DNA of 64,000 bases from Kutzneria chonburiensis (lineage in GTDB: Bacteria > Actinomycetota > Actinomycetes > Mycobacteriales > Pseudonocardiaceae): contig NZ_CP097263.1 of assembly GCF_028622115.1 (NCBI RefSeq), forward strand, positions 1,116,001-1,180,000, given 5' to 3'. Both the position numbers and the translations under genes were made by a program. Position 1 is the first letter of the stretch. Each line of letters opens with the position of its first letter. Below the pieces are notes generated by a model that saw only the letters and a program-made list of their open reading frames with translations, did no database searches and had not been told where the DNA came from. Positions 1 through 8,327 of the stretch are shown here, in pieces.

Positions 1-1
1 C

Positions 2-181
2 AGCGGCCTGGCCATGCGGGACCAGGTCGTGCACAACGCCGACCCGGCCGACGATCCCGTGCCCAGCCACCGCGAGGTGCTGGACGCCATCCGCTCGCGG
101 GACGCCGAGGCCGCCGAGCAGGCCATGCGGGCCCTGGTCGACAAGGCCAGCGAGGACCTGCGTCGCATCTCCGGGCAGTGA
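2..181 (+). CDS. GntR/FadR-family (FCD) regulator, C-terminal part only
   Basis: Only the last 59 codons lie in the window. They end with TGA at 179-181. The visible peptide has the helix pattern SHREVLDAIRSRDAEAAEQA, typical of the last helices of the FCD ligand-binding domain of FadR-subfamily GntR regulators, where the His is normally a metal or ligand contact. The DNA-binding domain lies upstream and is not seen. Members of this family often control sugar-acid genes, which fits the galactonate-type genes from 1.1 kb onward. Whether it controls them is inference. Confidence 0.75.
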   Translation, partial: SGLAMRDQVVHNADPADDPVPSHREVLDAIRSRDAEAAEQAMRALVDKASEDLRRISGQ

Positions 182-229
182 TCGGCTGACTGGCGCGGAT
201 CCGCGAGCCCGCGCTGGCACGATCGGTTC

Positions 230-1162
230 ATGACCGACGTTTCCGCGCAGGCCGCGCAGGTGCTGCGCACCTTGGCCCTCGACGAGGACCTGAAGTGGCG
301 GATCCCCGCCGATCCCGTGCTCGGCCCGCTGGCCCGGCGGATCGCCCGTCGCTACGTGGCCGGCGACAGCCTGGCCGACGCGTTGCCGCGGGCCGCCGAG
401 ATCCAGGCGGCCGGGCACCGGGTGAACGTCGAGTACATGGGCGAGAGCTGCCGCGACGCCGCTCGCGCGGTCGAGGAGACGCAGGTTTTCCTCGACGCGG
501 CCAAGGAACTGCCGGCCGGCTGTTCGCTCTCCCTCGACCTGTCGCACATCGGGCTGGCTATCGACGCGGATCTGGCTTTGCGCAACGCCATCGCCATCGC
601 CGAGGCCACCGCCGACACCGGCCGGGAGATGGTGATCTCGGCCGAGGGCTCCGACCGGACCGATGCCGTCCTGGCCCTGCACGGTCGCCTCTGCGAGCGC
701 TTCGAGCACGTCGGCGTCACCGTGCAGGCCCGGCTGCACCGGACCGTCCAGGACCTGCCCCGCCTGCTCGACCGCCCCGGCCGGATCCGCCTCGTCAAGG
801 GCGCTTTCCTGGAGCCCACCGACGTCGCCTGGCCCCGCGAGGCCCCCGAGTTGGCCGAGGCCTACCTGCGCTACGCCGATCAGCTCGACGGGCACCTCTG
901 CTCGTACGCCACCCACGACTGGGACCTCATCCGCGCGATCGCCCAGGACCGCACGCCCCGCCCTGACGCCCCGTGGGAGTTCGAGACCCTGCTCGGCCTC
1001 GGCCCCGACCGCCTCGCCGAGATGGCCGCGCTGGGCCATCCCACGCGCGAGTACATCGTGTTCGGCACCGAGTGGTGGCTCTACGTCTGCAACCGCATCG
1101 CCGAGGACCCCCAGCGCCTCCTCCAGGCGGTGGTCGACGCCGCTACGCCGACGCCAGCTTGA
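230..1162 (+). CDS. Proline dehydrogenase
   Basis: This 310-residue protein is the length of monofunctional FAD-dependent proline dehydrogenases, which oxidise L-proline to pyrroline-5-carboxylate in glutamate-forming catabolism. Family features visible are NVEYMGES near the N-terminus, the barrel strand TVQARLHRT, the IRLVKGAFLEP strand that holds the substrate/FAD lysine, and the C-terminal YIVFGTEWWLY segment. No P5C dehydrogenase is adjacent. ATG start at 230 follows a 48-bp gap after the regulator. Its last 20 bp overlap the convergent aldolase gene. Confidence 0.88.
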   Translation: MTDVSAQAAQVLRTLALDEDLKWRIPADPVLGPLARRIARRYVAGDSLADALPRAAEIQAAGHRVNVEYMGESCRDAARAVEETQVFLDAAKELPAGCSLSLDLSHIGLAIDADLALRNAIAIAEATADTGREMVISAEGSDRTDAVLALHGRLCERFEHVGVTVQARLHRTVQDLPRLLDRPGRIRLVKGAFLEPTDVAWPREAPELAEAYLRYADQLDGHLCSYATHDWDLIRAIAQDRTPRPDAPWEFETLLGLGPDRLAEMAALGHPTREYIVFGTEWWLYVCNRIAEDPQRLLQAVVDAATPTPA

Positions 1163-1757
1163 CGAAGCGGGCGGCGCGGTCGGCCAACGCGGACAGGTCG
1201 CCGCCCGCAGCGGCGTCGCCGACCAGCGGGGAGCCGACGCCGACGGCGATGGCGCCGGCGGCGAGGTAGGACTCGGCCTCGGCGACGCCGACGCCGCCGA
1301 CCGGTACGAACGGAACGTTCGGAAACGGTTGGCGCAGGGCGGAAAGGTAGGCGGGACCGCCGAGGGAGGCGGGGAAGAGCTTGACGGCCTCGGCGCCGAC
1401 GGAGACGGCGGATTCGACCTCGGTGGGGGTGAGGGCGCCGGCCAGGATGGGCAGGCCGGCGGCGACGCAGGCGGTGACCGAGGCGGTGAGGGCGGGGCTG
1501 ACGGCGAACGTCGCGCCGGCGGTGATGGCGGCGGAGGCGTCGTCGGCGGACCGCACGGTGCCGGCGCCGAGCCAACAGCCTTCGGGGACCTGGATGGAGG
1601 AGATGGCTTCCAGCGCACCAGGGCCGGTCAGCGAAACCTCGACCAGCCGAACGCCGGACTCGAACAACACCCGCACGGCGTCCCGGGTGTGGCCGACGCC
1701 GTCGCCCCGGACGATGCCGACCAACCGGCTCGACCGCAGGACTTCCCCAAAGGTCAC
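1143..1757 (-). CDS. KDPG/KDPGal aldolase (2-dehydro-3-deoxy-6-phospho-sugar acid aldolase)
   Basis: A bifunctional-type class I aldolase of the Eda/DgoA family, about 205 residues, splitting 2-keto-3-deoxy-6-phospho-gluconate or -galactonate into pyruvate and glyceraldehyde 3-phosphate. Seen are the (V/L)VEVSLTGP strand with the catalytic Glu, the GAGTV strand, and AVKLFPASLGGP carrying the Schiff-base Lys and phosphate loop, then VPVGGVG. The start is taken as GTG at 1757, which overlaps the stop of the upstream dehydratase (GTGA). GTG at 1760 is an equal alternative. Pairing with a DgoD-like enzyme suggests the galactonate route. Confidence 0.9.
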   Translation of the reverse strand: MTFGEVLRSSRLVGIVRGDGVGHTRDAVRVLFESGVRLVEVSLTGPGALEAISSIQVPEGCWLGAGTVRSADDASAAITAGATFAVSPALTASVTACVAAGLPILAGALTPTEVESAVSVGAEAVKLFPASLGGPAYLSALRQPFPNVPFVPVGGVGVAEAESYLAAGAIAVGVGSPLVGDAAAGGDLSALADRAARFVKLASA

Positions 1758-2902
1758 CACTCCGCGAGACTCCCGTCCTCGTGCCGCCACAGCGGCGACC
1801 GCCACGCGTGGCCGATCTCGGCGGCCCGGCGCACGGCGTCCTCGTCGATCTCGATACCCAGCCCGGCGCCGGTCGGCCGGGCCATCTGCCCGTCCACGAA
1901 GGCGAACGGGGCGGTGTCCAGAAGATACCCGGTCAGCTCGCTGCCGGCGTTGTAGTGCAGGTTCAGACTCTGTTCCTGGATCAGGAAGTTGGGCGTGGCG
2001 AACGCGACCTGCACGCTGGCGGCCAACGAGATCGGCCCGAGCGGGCAGTGCGGCGCGATGCTGGCGCCGTAGATCTCGGCCAGGGAAGCGATGCGGCGCA
2101 GCTCGGAGATGCCGCCGGCGTGTGAGGGATCGGGTTGTGCCACGGCGATGCCGGCGTCCAGCACGGGCTTGAACTCCCAGCGGGAGTAGAGCCGCTCCCC
2201 GGTGGCGATCGGCACCGGGGAGGAGTCCACAACGGACTTGAGCACATCGGCCGGTAACTCGGGCAGGATCGGCTCCTCCACGAACAGCGGCTGCACCTCC
2301 TCCAGCCGCGGCAGCAGGCGCTTGGCCATCGCGGGGGAGACGCGGCCGTGGAAGTCGATGGCCAGCCCACGCTCGGGGCCGAGCACGTCACGGGCCTCAT
2401 GGGCCCGCGCCAGCACGCCGTCGACGTCGGCCGGGGTGGCGATGGCGTCGATCGGCCCGCAGGCGTTCATCTTCACGGCGGTGAAGCCCCGGTCGACCTG
2501 ACCCTGCACCGCCTCGCGAATCCCTTGTGGACGGTCGCCGCCGACCCAGGAGTAGACCCGGACGCGGTCGCGTACGGGACCGCCGAGCAGCTCGTGCACG
2601 GGCACGCCGCGCACCTTGCCGGCGATGTCCCACAGCGCCTGGTCGTAGCCGGCGAGCGCGCTGGAGAGCACCGGGCCGCCACGGTAGAAGCCACTGCGCC
2701 GCAACACCTGCCAGTGCTCCTCGATGCGCAGCGGGTCCTGCCCGCGCACCAGGTCGGCCAGTTCGCGCACGGCGGCCTGCACGGTCTCGGCCCGGCCCTC
2801 GACCACGGGCTCGCCCCACCCGATGACGCCCTCGTCCGTGCTGACCTTGAGGAACAGCCAGCGCGGCGGCACGAGGAACGTCTCGATGTCAGTGATCTTC
2901 AC
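1754..2902 (-). CDS. dgoD: D-galactonate dehydratase-like enolase-superfamily enzyme
   Basis: This 382-residue mandelate racemase/enolase-superfamily protein dehydrates a sugar acid, most likely D-galactonate, to 2-keto-3-deoxygalactonate. The DgoD active-site set is visible: AIDFHGR (metal Asp plus catalytic His), FVEEP (metal Glu), ATGERLYSRWEF (third metal Glu) and APHCPLGPI (second catalytic His). The start is GTG at 2902, giving the native VKITDIETF N-terminus; the ORF open to 2941 adds unrelated residues. It is translationally coupled to the aldolase. The kinase expected between these steps is not in the window. Substrate call is by family; rhamnonate or fuconate relatives are less likely. 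Confidence 0.88.
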   Translation of the reverse strand: MKITDIETFLVPPRWLFLKVSTDEGVIGWGEPVVEGRAETVQAAVRELADLVRGQDPLRIEEHWQVLRRSGFYRGGPVLSSALAGYDQALWDIAGKVRGVPVHELLGGPVRDRVRVYSWVGGDRPQGIREAVQGQVDRGFTAVKMNACGPIDAIATPADVDGVLARAHEARDVLGPERGLAIDFHGRVSPAMAKRLLPRLEEVQPLFVEEPILPELPADVLKSVVDSSPVPIATGERLYSRWEFKPVLDAGIAVAQPDPSHAGGISELRRIASLAEIYGASIAPHCPLGPISLAASVQVAFATPNFLIQEQSLNLHYNAGSELTGYLLDTAPFAFVDGQMARPTGAGLGIEIDEDAVRRAAEIGHAWRSPLWRHEDGSLAEW

Positions 2903-2977
2903 TAGCCCCCGCCTCACGCCTGGTCGCCGGACGTTGCTCACTGTACTTCAAATCATTAATTATGGATACATATTGAC

Positions 2978-2991
2978 ATGGTTCATACCAT
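2978..2991. promoter_or_regulatory. Candidate GntR/FadR-type operator in a divergent promoter region
   Basis: In the AT-rich gap between the divergent dehydratase and cyclase genes, ATGGT and ACCAT form perfect 5-bp arms around TCAT. The pattern t-n-GT...AC-n-a resembles FadR-subfamily operators. It overlaps the end of a TTGACA hexamer (2973-2978) and lies 8-21 bp before the cyclase ATG. Sequence evidence is short, so this is a hypothesis. Confidence 0.35.
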
Positions 2992-2998
2992 TGCCGGC

Positions 2999-3619
2999 AT
3001 GCTGATCGACGTCACGCTGGCCGTCAGGCCGGACATGCCGCACTGGCCCGGTAGCACGTCCCCGGTGTGCGAGTGGGAGACCCGCATGGACCGCGGCGAG
3101 GAGTCCGACGCCAGCAAGTGGACGCTGTCGGCCCACCAGGGCACCCACGTCGACGCCCCGTCGCACTTCATCCCCGGCGCGGCCGGCATCGAGGACATCC
3201 CGCTGGACGTGCTGTGCGGGCCGGTCCACGTGGTCGGGATCCCCGACGACAGCCCGATCCGCGCCGACCACGTCGCCGAGCTGCCGGCCGGCGTGGAGCG
3301 GGTGTTGTTCCGCACCACCAACTCCACCACCGGCCGGCTGTTCAAGCCCTTCGACCCCGGCTACGTCGCGGTCAGTGCGCAAGCGGCGGAAGCCTTGGTG
3401 GCCAAGGGCATCCGCCTGGTCGGCATCGACTACCTGTCGGTGGAATGCTTCGGCACCACCGACTTTCCGGCCCACCACACCCTGTTGGGCGCGGGCGTGC
3501 CGATCATCGAGGGCCTCGACCTGGCCGCCGCCGCACCGGGCCACTACCAGCTGACCTGCCTGCCCATCCGCCTCACCGCCGCCGAGGCCGCGCCGGCCCG
3601 AGTGATCCTGACCCGCTGA
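2999..3619 (+). CDS. Cyclase-family metal hydrolase (kynurenine formamidase-like)
   Basis: A 206-residue member of the cyclase family (PF04199), metal-dependent amide, ester or lactone hydrolases. The diagnostic metal-binding motif HQGTHVDAPSHF is present near residue 45. The preferred start is ATG 2999 (MLIDVTLAV, the usual N-terminus); ATG 2978 would place codons inside the putative operator. It is transcribed divergently from dgoD and converges with the SDR gene, the two stop codons abutting at 3619/3620. In this context lactone opening in a sugar-acid pathway is possible, but kynurenine formamidase or isatin hydrolase activity cannot be excluded. Confidence 0.82.
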   Translation: MLIDVTLAVRPDMPHWPGSTSPVCEWETRMDRGEESDASKWTLSAHQGTHVDAPSHFIPGAAGIEDIPLDVLCGPVHVVGIPDDSPIRADHVAELPAGVERVLFRTTNSTTGRLFKPFDPGYVAVSAQAAEALVAKGIRLVGIDYLSVECFGTTDFPAHHTLLGAGVPIIEGLDLAAAAPGHYQLTCLPIRLTAAEAAPARVILTR

Positions 3620-4312
3620 TCACGCCGAGTCCTTGGCCACGGTCCAGCCGCCGTCGACCACCAGGTCGGCGCCGGTGACGAAGGACGCCTCCGAGGACAG
3701 CAGGAACGCCACCACCGACGCCACCTCGGCCGGGTCGCCGAGACGTCGCATAGGCGTGGAATCCTGGCTGCGCAACCGGTCCTCTTCGGACACTCGGTCC
3801 CACGCACCGGTGAGCACCGGTCCCGGCAGCACCGTGTTGACCCGCACCTCGGGCGCGTACTCCACAGCCAACTGCCGACCCAACGACACCAACGCGCCCT
3901 TGCTCGCGGCGTACGCGGGATGACCCGGCAGCCCGGCCCGCGCGTGCACCGACGACACCAGCGCGATCGCGCCGCGCCGCTCGCGCAGCGACGGCAGGAA
4001 CTGGTGTGCGCCAAGGTAAGCGGCGGTCAGGTTGACGTCGATCTGACGCGACCACTCGGCCGGCGTCTGCTCGTGCAACGGCTTCACGACAACGGTGAAG
4101 GCGTTGCTCACCAATGCGTCCACGGGCCCGGCGGCGGCCTCGGCGGCGAGATCCCACGTCTCCTGGGCGCTCACGTCGCCGCGGACGGCCACCTCGGGGC
4201 CGTCGGCGATGTCGATGCCGACCACCCGGTAGCCGTCCGCGGTGAGCCGCCGGGCGGTGGCCGCGCCGATACCCGACGCGGCCCCCGTCACGACTGCAAC
4301 TCTTTCAGCCAA
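3620..4312 (-). CDS. Short-chain dehydrogenase/reductase
   Basis: A classical 230-residue SDR: TGAASGIG cofactor loop at residues 9-16, NAF at the NAG position, catalytic Ser in ALVSSVHA, AYAASKG (YxxxK) and PGPVLTG. A Glu/Asp-type acidic residue after strand beta2 (GIDIAD) suggests NAD preference. Start is TTG 4312, supported by a GAGGAG ribosome site 5 nt upstream that overlaps the alpha-galactosidase stop, so the two genes are translationally coupled. That context suggests a galactose 1-dehydrogenase or related sugar dehydrogenase. This specificity is inferred, not visible. Confidence 0.87.
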   Translation of the reverse strand: MAERVAVVTGAASGIGAATARRLTADGYRVVGIDIADGPEVAVRGDVSAQETWDLAAEAAAGPVDALVSNAFTVVVKPLHEQTPAEWSRQIDVNLTAAYLGAHQFLPSLRERRGAIALVSSVHARAGLPGHPAYAASKGALVSLGRQLAVEYAPEVRVNTVLPGPVLTGAWDRVSEEDRLRSQDSTPMRRLGDPAEVASVVAFLLSSEASFVTGADLVVDGGWTVAKDSA

Positions 4313-4321
4313 AACTGCTCC

Positions 4322-6397
4322 TCACAGCACGGTCTGGTGCACGTGGTCGTCCACTCCGCGGACGGCCACCCACGCCGAGCCTCCTGCGCCGGCGGCGACA
4401 CCGAGGGTGCCGACGATGGCGTTGCTGGCGTACTCGCCGCGGGGGAACCATCCTCCCCACGCGCCGTCGGTGAAGTTGCGCTGCCACAGCGTGTAGTCAC
4501 TGGCTCGGGCGAACATGTACAGCCGGCCGGAGGTGGCCAGCAGCGTCGGCGCGGTGCTGATCACGCCGCCGAGACCGGTCCAGCCGGTGCCCTGCTCCCA
4601 CAGCCAAGCACTGTCGTCGAAGGCTCGCACGACGATGTGCGTGCCGTTGGCGTCGGCGACCGCGCTGGGCCGGCCGTAGGTCGGCTTGTCACTGGGCGAG
4701 CCCAGCGACGTCCAGCTGCCGGTGTTGCCGCGCTGCCACACCTTGCCGTCCGCGCCGCGGGCCACCAGGGTCCACTGGGTCGGGGACGTGAAGGCGACGG
4801 TCGGGGCGTCGGTCACGCTGCCGCCGAGCTTGATCCAGCGACCCCAGCAACCGTGCTCGAAGGTCCGCTGGTACACGGCGTTGTCCGTGCCCCGCACGAA
4901 GACGTCCACCCGGTCGGTGCCGGACCCGTACGCCGCCGGCTGGCCGACGATCTGGTTGTTGGTCGGGCCGCCGAGCTTGGCCCACGAGCCGCTGCCGACC
5001 GTGCTCTCGGCGAGCTGGCCGGACACGTCACGCACGAAGACGTGCGCGTGCGTGTCGTCGAAGCGGACCAGGGCCGGGCTGTCGCTGGCGTTGCCGCCGA
5101 GGTCGGCGCCGGGGGCGAGGTCCTTGCCGGCCAGCTTCAGCATCACGGTGCCGTGGGCCGGAACCGTGGCGGTGTAGGAGCCGGTGGCGCTGCCCTTGTC
5201 GGCGCGGGCCCGCAGGTCACGCACCTGGACCGTGCCGCTGAGGCCGGCCTTGGCGAAGTCGACCGTCATGTCGGCCGGGGCGGTGCCGCGGTTGAACAGC
5301 ACGACCGCGCGGTTTCCCTTGCCCGACAACACCTTGCTATAGACGCTGCCGCCGCCGGAGTCGCCGATCCGCACGCCCTGGATGGCCAGCCGGTCCTGGT
5401 CGACGGCCAGGATCTCCGGGTTCTTCAACGTGTCCAGCATGGACTGGGGCAGCGTGCGCGGGTCGGAGCCGATGATCAGCGGCGATGCCATCTCCGCCCA
5501 CATCACGAACTGCGTGGTCGACTCCTCCTCGGTCAGCTCGGTGCCGCCGGTCGGGAAGGGACGCATCGGGATCAGGTAGTCGGGGTCGTTGTAGTGACCG
5601 GGGCTCTGCGCCTCCGGATGCGCCGCGTTGTCGTCCATGTTGCGCACCACGGCCGGCCATTCACCCTGGGTCGGGTTGCCGAAGGCGACGTCGGTGTCGG
5701 TGCGCCAGGAGGTCGCCGCGCCGGGGCCCCAGGTGTAGGCGTAGCCGGCCTGCCGGGTGGACGGCCAGTCGGGCACGCCCCACTCGCCGGTGACCGGGTC
5801 GCACAGGTTGAGGATCATCTTGCGGCCGGAGTTGGCCACGGCGTCGGAGAACTGCTTGAACACGACCGCCGGGTCCAGCTTCTGGGCCAGGCCGCAGAGG
5901 AAGTCGATCTTGACCGCGTCGAAGCCCCACTTGGCGAACTGGTTGGCGTCGCGCTGGTAGTAGCCGCCGCCGCTGCCGAGGCCGCAGTTCTTGCCGTCGT
6001 AGGCACCCGCGTCGGTGTAGATGCCGGCCTTCAGGCCGAGGCCGTGGATGAACTTGACCAGGTTGTCCAGGCCGTGCGGCCAGCGCGCCGGGTCGACGAC
6101 CAGGTTGCCGCCCGCGTCGCGCGGGGTGTTGTCGGCCTGCCAGCCGCCGTCCAGCCACACGATGTTGTAGCCGGACCTGGCCAGGCCGCTCGACACCAGG
6201 AAGTTGGCGACGCTGTGCACGTTGTCCTCGGTCGGTCGCCCGACGCCGAAGTAGGTGTTCCAGCCCATGTACGGGGTGGGGGAGACGACGCCGGCGTCGT
6301 TGGGCGCCACCTCGGCGGTCGCGACGGGAGCCGTCAGCGAGCCGATGCCGAGCGCGATCGCGCAGGCGAGCGTGAGTCTGCGTAACAAGCGGGACAT
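4322..6397 (-). CDS. Secreted GH27 alpha-galactosidase with C-terminal PLL-like beta-propeller
   Basis: A 691-residue exported enzyme that removes terminal alpha-galactosyl residues. A Sec signal peptide ends near residue 28 (PVATA). The GH27 barrel begins PYMGWNTYFG; DAVKIDF carries the nucleophile Asp and HYNDPDYL the acid/base Asp; a beta-sandwich follows to about residue 430. The last 250 residues are repeats of the VFVRG-D-x-VYQR...W...LGG type, as in PLL/fucose-lectin-like propellers, likely for carbohydrate binding. ATG 6397 has GAGG upstream. It is the first gene of a two-gene operon with the SDR. Confidence 0.93.
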   Translation of the reverse strand: MSRLLRRLTLACAIALGIGSLTAPVATAEVAPNDAGVVSPTPYMGWNTYFGVGRPTEDNVHSVANFLVSSGLARSGYNIVWLDGGWQADNTPRDAGGNLVVDPARWPHGLDNLVKFIHGLGLKAGIYTDAGAYDGKNCGLGSGGGYYQRDANQFAKWGFDAVKIDFLCGLAQKLDPAVVFKQFSDAVANSGRKMILNLCDPVTGEWGVPDWPSTRQAGYAYTWGPGAATSWRTDTDVAFGNPTQGEWPAVVRNMDDNAAHPEAQSPGHYNDPDYLIPMRPFPTGGTELTEEESTTQFVMWAEMASPLIIGSDPRTLPQSMLDTLKNPEILAVDQDRLAIQGVRIGDSGGGSVYSKVLSGKGNRAVVLFNRGTAPADMTVDFAKAGLSGTVQVRDLRARADKGSATGSYTATVPAHGTVMLKLAGKDLAPGADLGGNASDSPALVRFDDTHAHVFVRDVSGQLAESTVGSGSWAKLGGPTNNQIVGQPAAYGSGTDRVDVFVRGTDNAVYQRTFEHGCWGRWIKLGGSVTDAPTVAFTSPTQWTLVARGADGKVWQRGNTGSWTSLGSPSDKPTYGRPSAVADANGTHIVVRAFDDSAWLWEQGTGWTGLGGVISTAPTLLATSGRLYMFARASDYTLWQRNFTDGAWGGWFPRGEYASNAIVGTLGVAAGAGGSAWVAVRGVDDHVHQTVL

Positions 6398-6438
6398 CGA
6401 TGACCTCGTTCCTGGCGGCTGCGCTGCTGCCGCGAGGA

Positions 6439-6467
6439 AGGTAACCGGGGAGGGGCGGTGCTGTCAA
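6439..6467 (-). promoter_or_regulatory. Probable promoter of the alpha-galactosidase operon
   Basis: On the minus strand TTGACA (6467-6462) and TTACCT (6444-6439) are separated by exactly 17 bp, 41 bp before the ATG at 6397. The -35 is a perfect consensus in an otherwise very GC-rich context. The -10 is moderate. Confidence 0.55.
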
Positions 6468-6474
6468 TAATTAT

Positions 6475-6487
6475 TCCTAATTTAGGA
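6475..6487. promoter_or_regulatory. Palindromic candidate operator upstream of alpha-galactosidase
   Basis: TCCTAA and TTAGGA form perfect 6-bp arms around one T, just upstream of the -35 hexamer, in a local AT-rich island. The position suits a sugar-responsive activator or repressor. The cognate regulator cannot be named. Confidence 0.4.
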
Positions 6488-6507
6488 GAACGGCCAATGT
6501 ACGAAAA

Positions 6508-6536
6508 AGCCCGTCGCCGGGGCAGGGCGACGGGCT
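6508..6536 (-). terminator. Rho-independent terminator of the XRE regulator gene
   Basis: AGCCCGTCGCC pairs perfectly with GGCGACGGGCT (11-bp stem, 7-nt loop). On the minus strand the hairpin is followed by a T run, 17 bp after the stop codon at 6553. Confidence 0.8.
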
Positions 6537-6552
6537 CTTCGTTCGAGAACGG

Positions 6553-7536
6553 CTAGCGGCTGGGCCAGTCCCAGCGGATGCCGAAGACGCCGGGGCCGAA
6601 GCCCAGGGCGACCGAGTGCACACCGCCGGAGGGGTCGAGGGTGAGGTTGCGGCGGCGGGAGGGGCCCTCCTCGCCGGCCGGCACGGCGTACTGCTGGCAG
6701 CGGGCCGGCAGGTGCGACTGGTCGAACCGCACCTCGATCACGTACTCCCGCACCGGCAGCCGGAACTTGCGGCAGTAGGCGTTGCCGCTGGCCGGATACT
6801 GCGGCCCGGGATTGTTGAGCTGGTACTCCATGATCACGGTGTCGCCGCGCGCGAGCGTGCGGTCGAAGACGAGCTCGGCCACCATGATGCTGGACTCCTC
6901 GTCCACGGCGGTACGGCCGACCCGACAGTTGCTCAGGTTGGTCAGCTCGGGAATCATCCCGGGCCCGGACTCGGCGTCGTAGACGAGCACCCAGCGGTCG
7001 GCGCCGTCCTGCTCGGCCCGCAGCACCTGGCGCACCCACAGCGAGCGCTGCCCGCCGTCCGGCGCGACCTCGATGCGGTCGTGCTGGCTGAGCCGGCCGA
7101 GCCGGCAGTCGGAGCTGGTGTCGACCCGGTTGAGCAGCGCGGCCAGGCGCTCCCGCCGCGACCACAGTGCGTCGATGGGCAGCACGCGGGTCGGCCGGCT
7201 GCGACGGCCACGCGGCCGCGGTGGGCCGAGCAGCGCGGTCAGCGAGCTCGGCGGCACGCCGAGCACGGCCTCCAGGTGGCGCAGGGCCTCCAGCGACTCC
7301 GGCCGCTCGGGACGTCTGCGGCCGGACTGCCAGTAACTGAGCGTGGCGACGCTGATCGTGATGCCGCGCAGCCCCAGCCGGTGCTGGATGCGGTCCAGGC
7401 TCAACCGGCTGGTCTTGATCGCGGCGCGCAAGGCGTCGGGAAACGGACCGGTGGCCAGCAGGCCGACCAGTTCGTCCCGGTCGGCTGGCACGGTGTCGAC
7501 GAACGACAGGTCCGGATGACCAGCAGCGATCGTCAT
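6553..7536 (-). CDS. XRE-type helix-turn-helix protein with uncharacterised C-terminal domain
   Basis: A 327-residue protein. Residues 28-90 form a Cro/C1-like HTH (ALRAAIKTSRLSLDRIQHRL followed by VATLSYWQSG). The long C-terminal part (about 100-327) resembles no domain I can name; it is predicted beta-rich with conserved Cys (DCRLGR, NCRVGR, YCRKFR, RCQQY) and ends FGIRWDW. This architecture recurs in actinomycetes. ATG 7536 has a strong GAGGAG site. It is monocistronic with its own terminator. Target genes are unknown. Confidence 0.75.
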   Translation of the reverse strand: MTIAAGHPDLSFVDTVPADRDELVGLLATGPFPDALRAAIKTSRLSLDRIQHRLGLRGITISVATLSYWQSGRRRPERPESLEALRHLEAVLGVPPSSLTALLGPPRPRGRRSRPTRVLPIDALWSRRERLAALLNRVDTSSDCRLGRLSQHDRIEVAPDGGQRSLWVRQVLRAEQDGADRWVLVYDAESGPGMIPELTNLSNCRVGRTAVDEESSIMVAELVFDRTLARGDTVIMEYQLNNPGPQYPASGNAYCRKFRLPVREYVIEVRFDQSHLPARCQQYAVPAGEEGPSRRRNLTLDPSGGVHSVALGFGPGVFGIRWDWPSR

Positions 7537-7763
7537 AGTGACTCCTCGCTGTCAACTTGTCACGCAGCAGTGACACTACTGGGTGAGCACGTGACCGTGG
7601 CACCTCTGAACGGAGGCTGTGTGTACTCCTGATGGCGTAAAGTATTACTTGGAGTCGCCGAGTGTCCAGCTGTAGCCGGTTCGACGGTCCCGCGTTCGAG
7701 TTGGTTCACCTTAGTGTCGGACCGTCGGCAAGCCGCCAGGTGGCCGACCCGTAGTCTTGCTCG

Positions 7764-8327
7764 GTGACCACACCGAGACCCGCGGGCGACCGTGTGTTCA
7801 TCGACGTGGCCACGGCTGTGCTGGGTCCCGGCGACCACCGTTTCGTCGATCTGCTCGACGTGTTGGCCCAGATGCCGCCCAACCAGGTCGACGTGGTCCA
7901 TGCCAATGACGACCTGCTGCCCCGGTTGGCCCACGAGAACGGCCTCGACGCCGCGTTGTCGGCCGCCCGCCTCGCGCTACGTCCGGGCGGCCTGTTCATC
8001 GCCGCCGTGCCGGAGCTGGACAAACTCCGCCGGCTGCGCCCGACCGCCCCGCCGCCGCGGGTGTCGGGGCGGGGCGATCAGCGGCAGGTGACCGTGCAGC
8101 TGTGGGACTGGGCCGACGACGGGCAGTCCTACGGCCTCGAGGTGTTGCAGCTGGCCCGCTCGGGCAGCCAGTGGGAACTGATCCGGGCCGTCTCCACCCG
8201 GCACCAGGTGATCACCGGCGCGCAGGTCACCGCCGGGCTCACCGCCGCCGGCTTCGCCGCCGTGCAGCGCCTCACGCCCAAGGAGAGCGGCCACCCGCTG
8301 CCGCTGTGGGTGGCCGTCGCCCCTTAG
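7764..8327 (+). CDS. Methyltransferase-like protein lacking the SAM-binding N-terminus
   Basis: A 187-residue protein whose middle (AARLALRPGGLFIAAVPE) matches the post-motif strand of class I SAM-dependent methyltransferases. The region corresponds to motif II onward; the glycine-rich motif I expected upstream is absent, and VDVVHANDDLL sits where the D-x-x acidic strand would be. It is thus either a shortened non-catalytic relative or a remnant. GTG start at 7764. It overlaps the convergent next gene by 4 bp. Function unknown. Confidence 0.6.
   Translation: MTTPRPAGDRVFIDVATAVLGPGDHRFVDLLDVLAQMPPNQVDVVHANDDLLPRLAHENGLDAALSAARLALRPGGLFIAAVPELDKLRRLRPTAPPPRVSGRGDQRQVTVQLWDWADDGQSYGLEVLQLARSGSQWELIRAVSTRHQVITGAQVTAGLTAAGFAAVQRLTPKESGHPLPLWVAVAP

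Noticed and set aside
3920-6385. Very long plus-strand open frame opposite the alpha-galactosidase
   Set aside because: It is a GC-rich antisense shadow with low-complexity Val/Gly/Arg/His composition; the minus-strand gene has all GH27 motifs.
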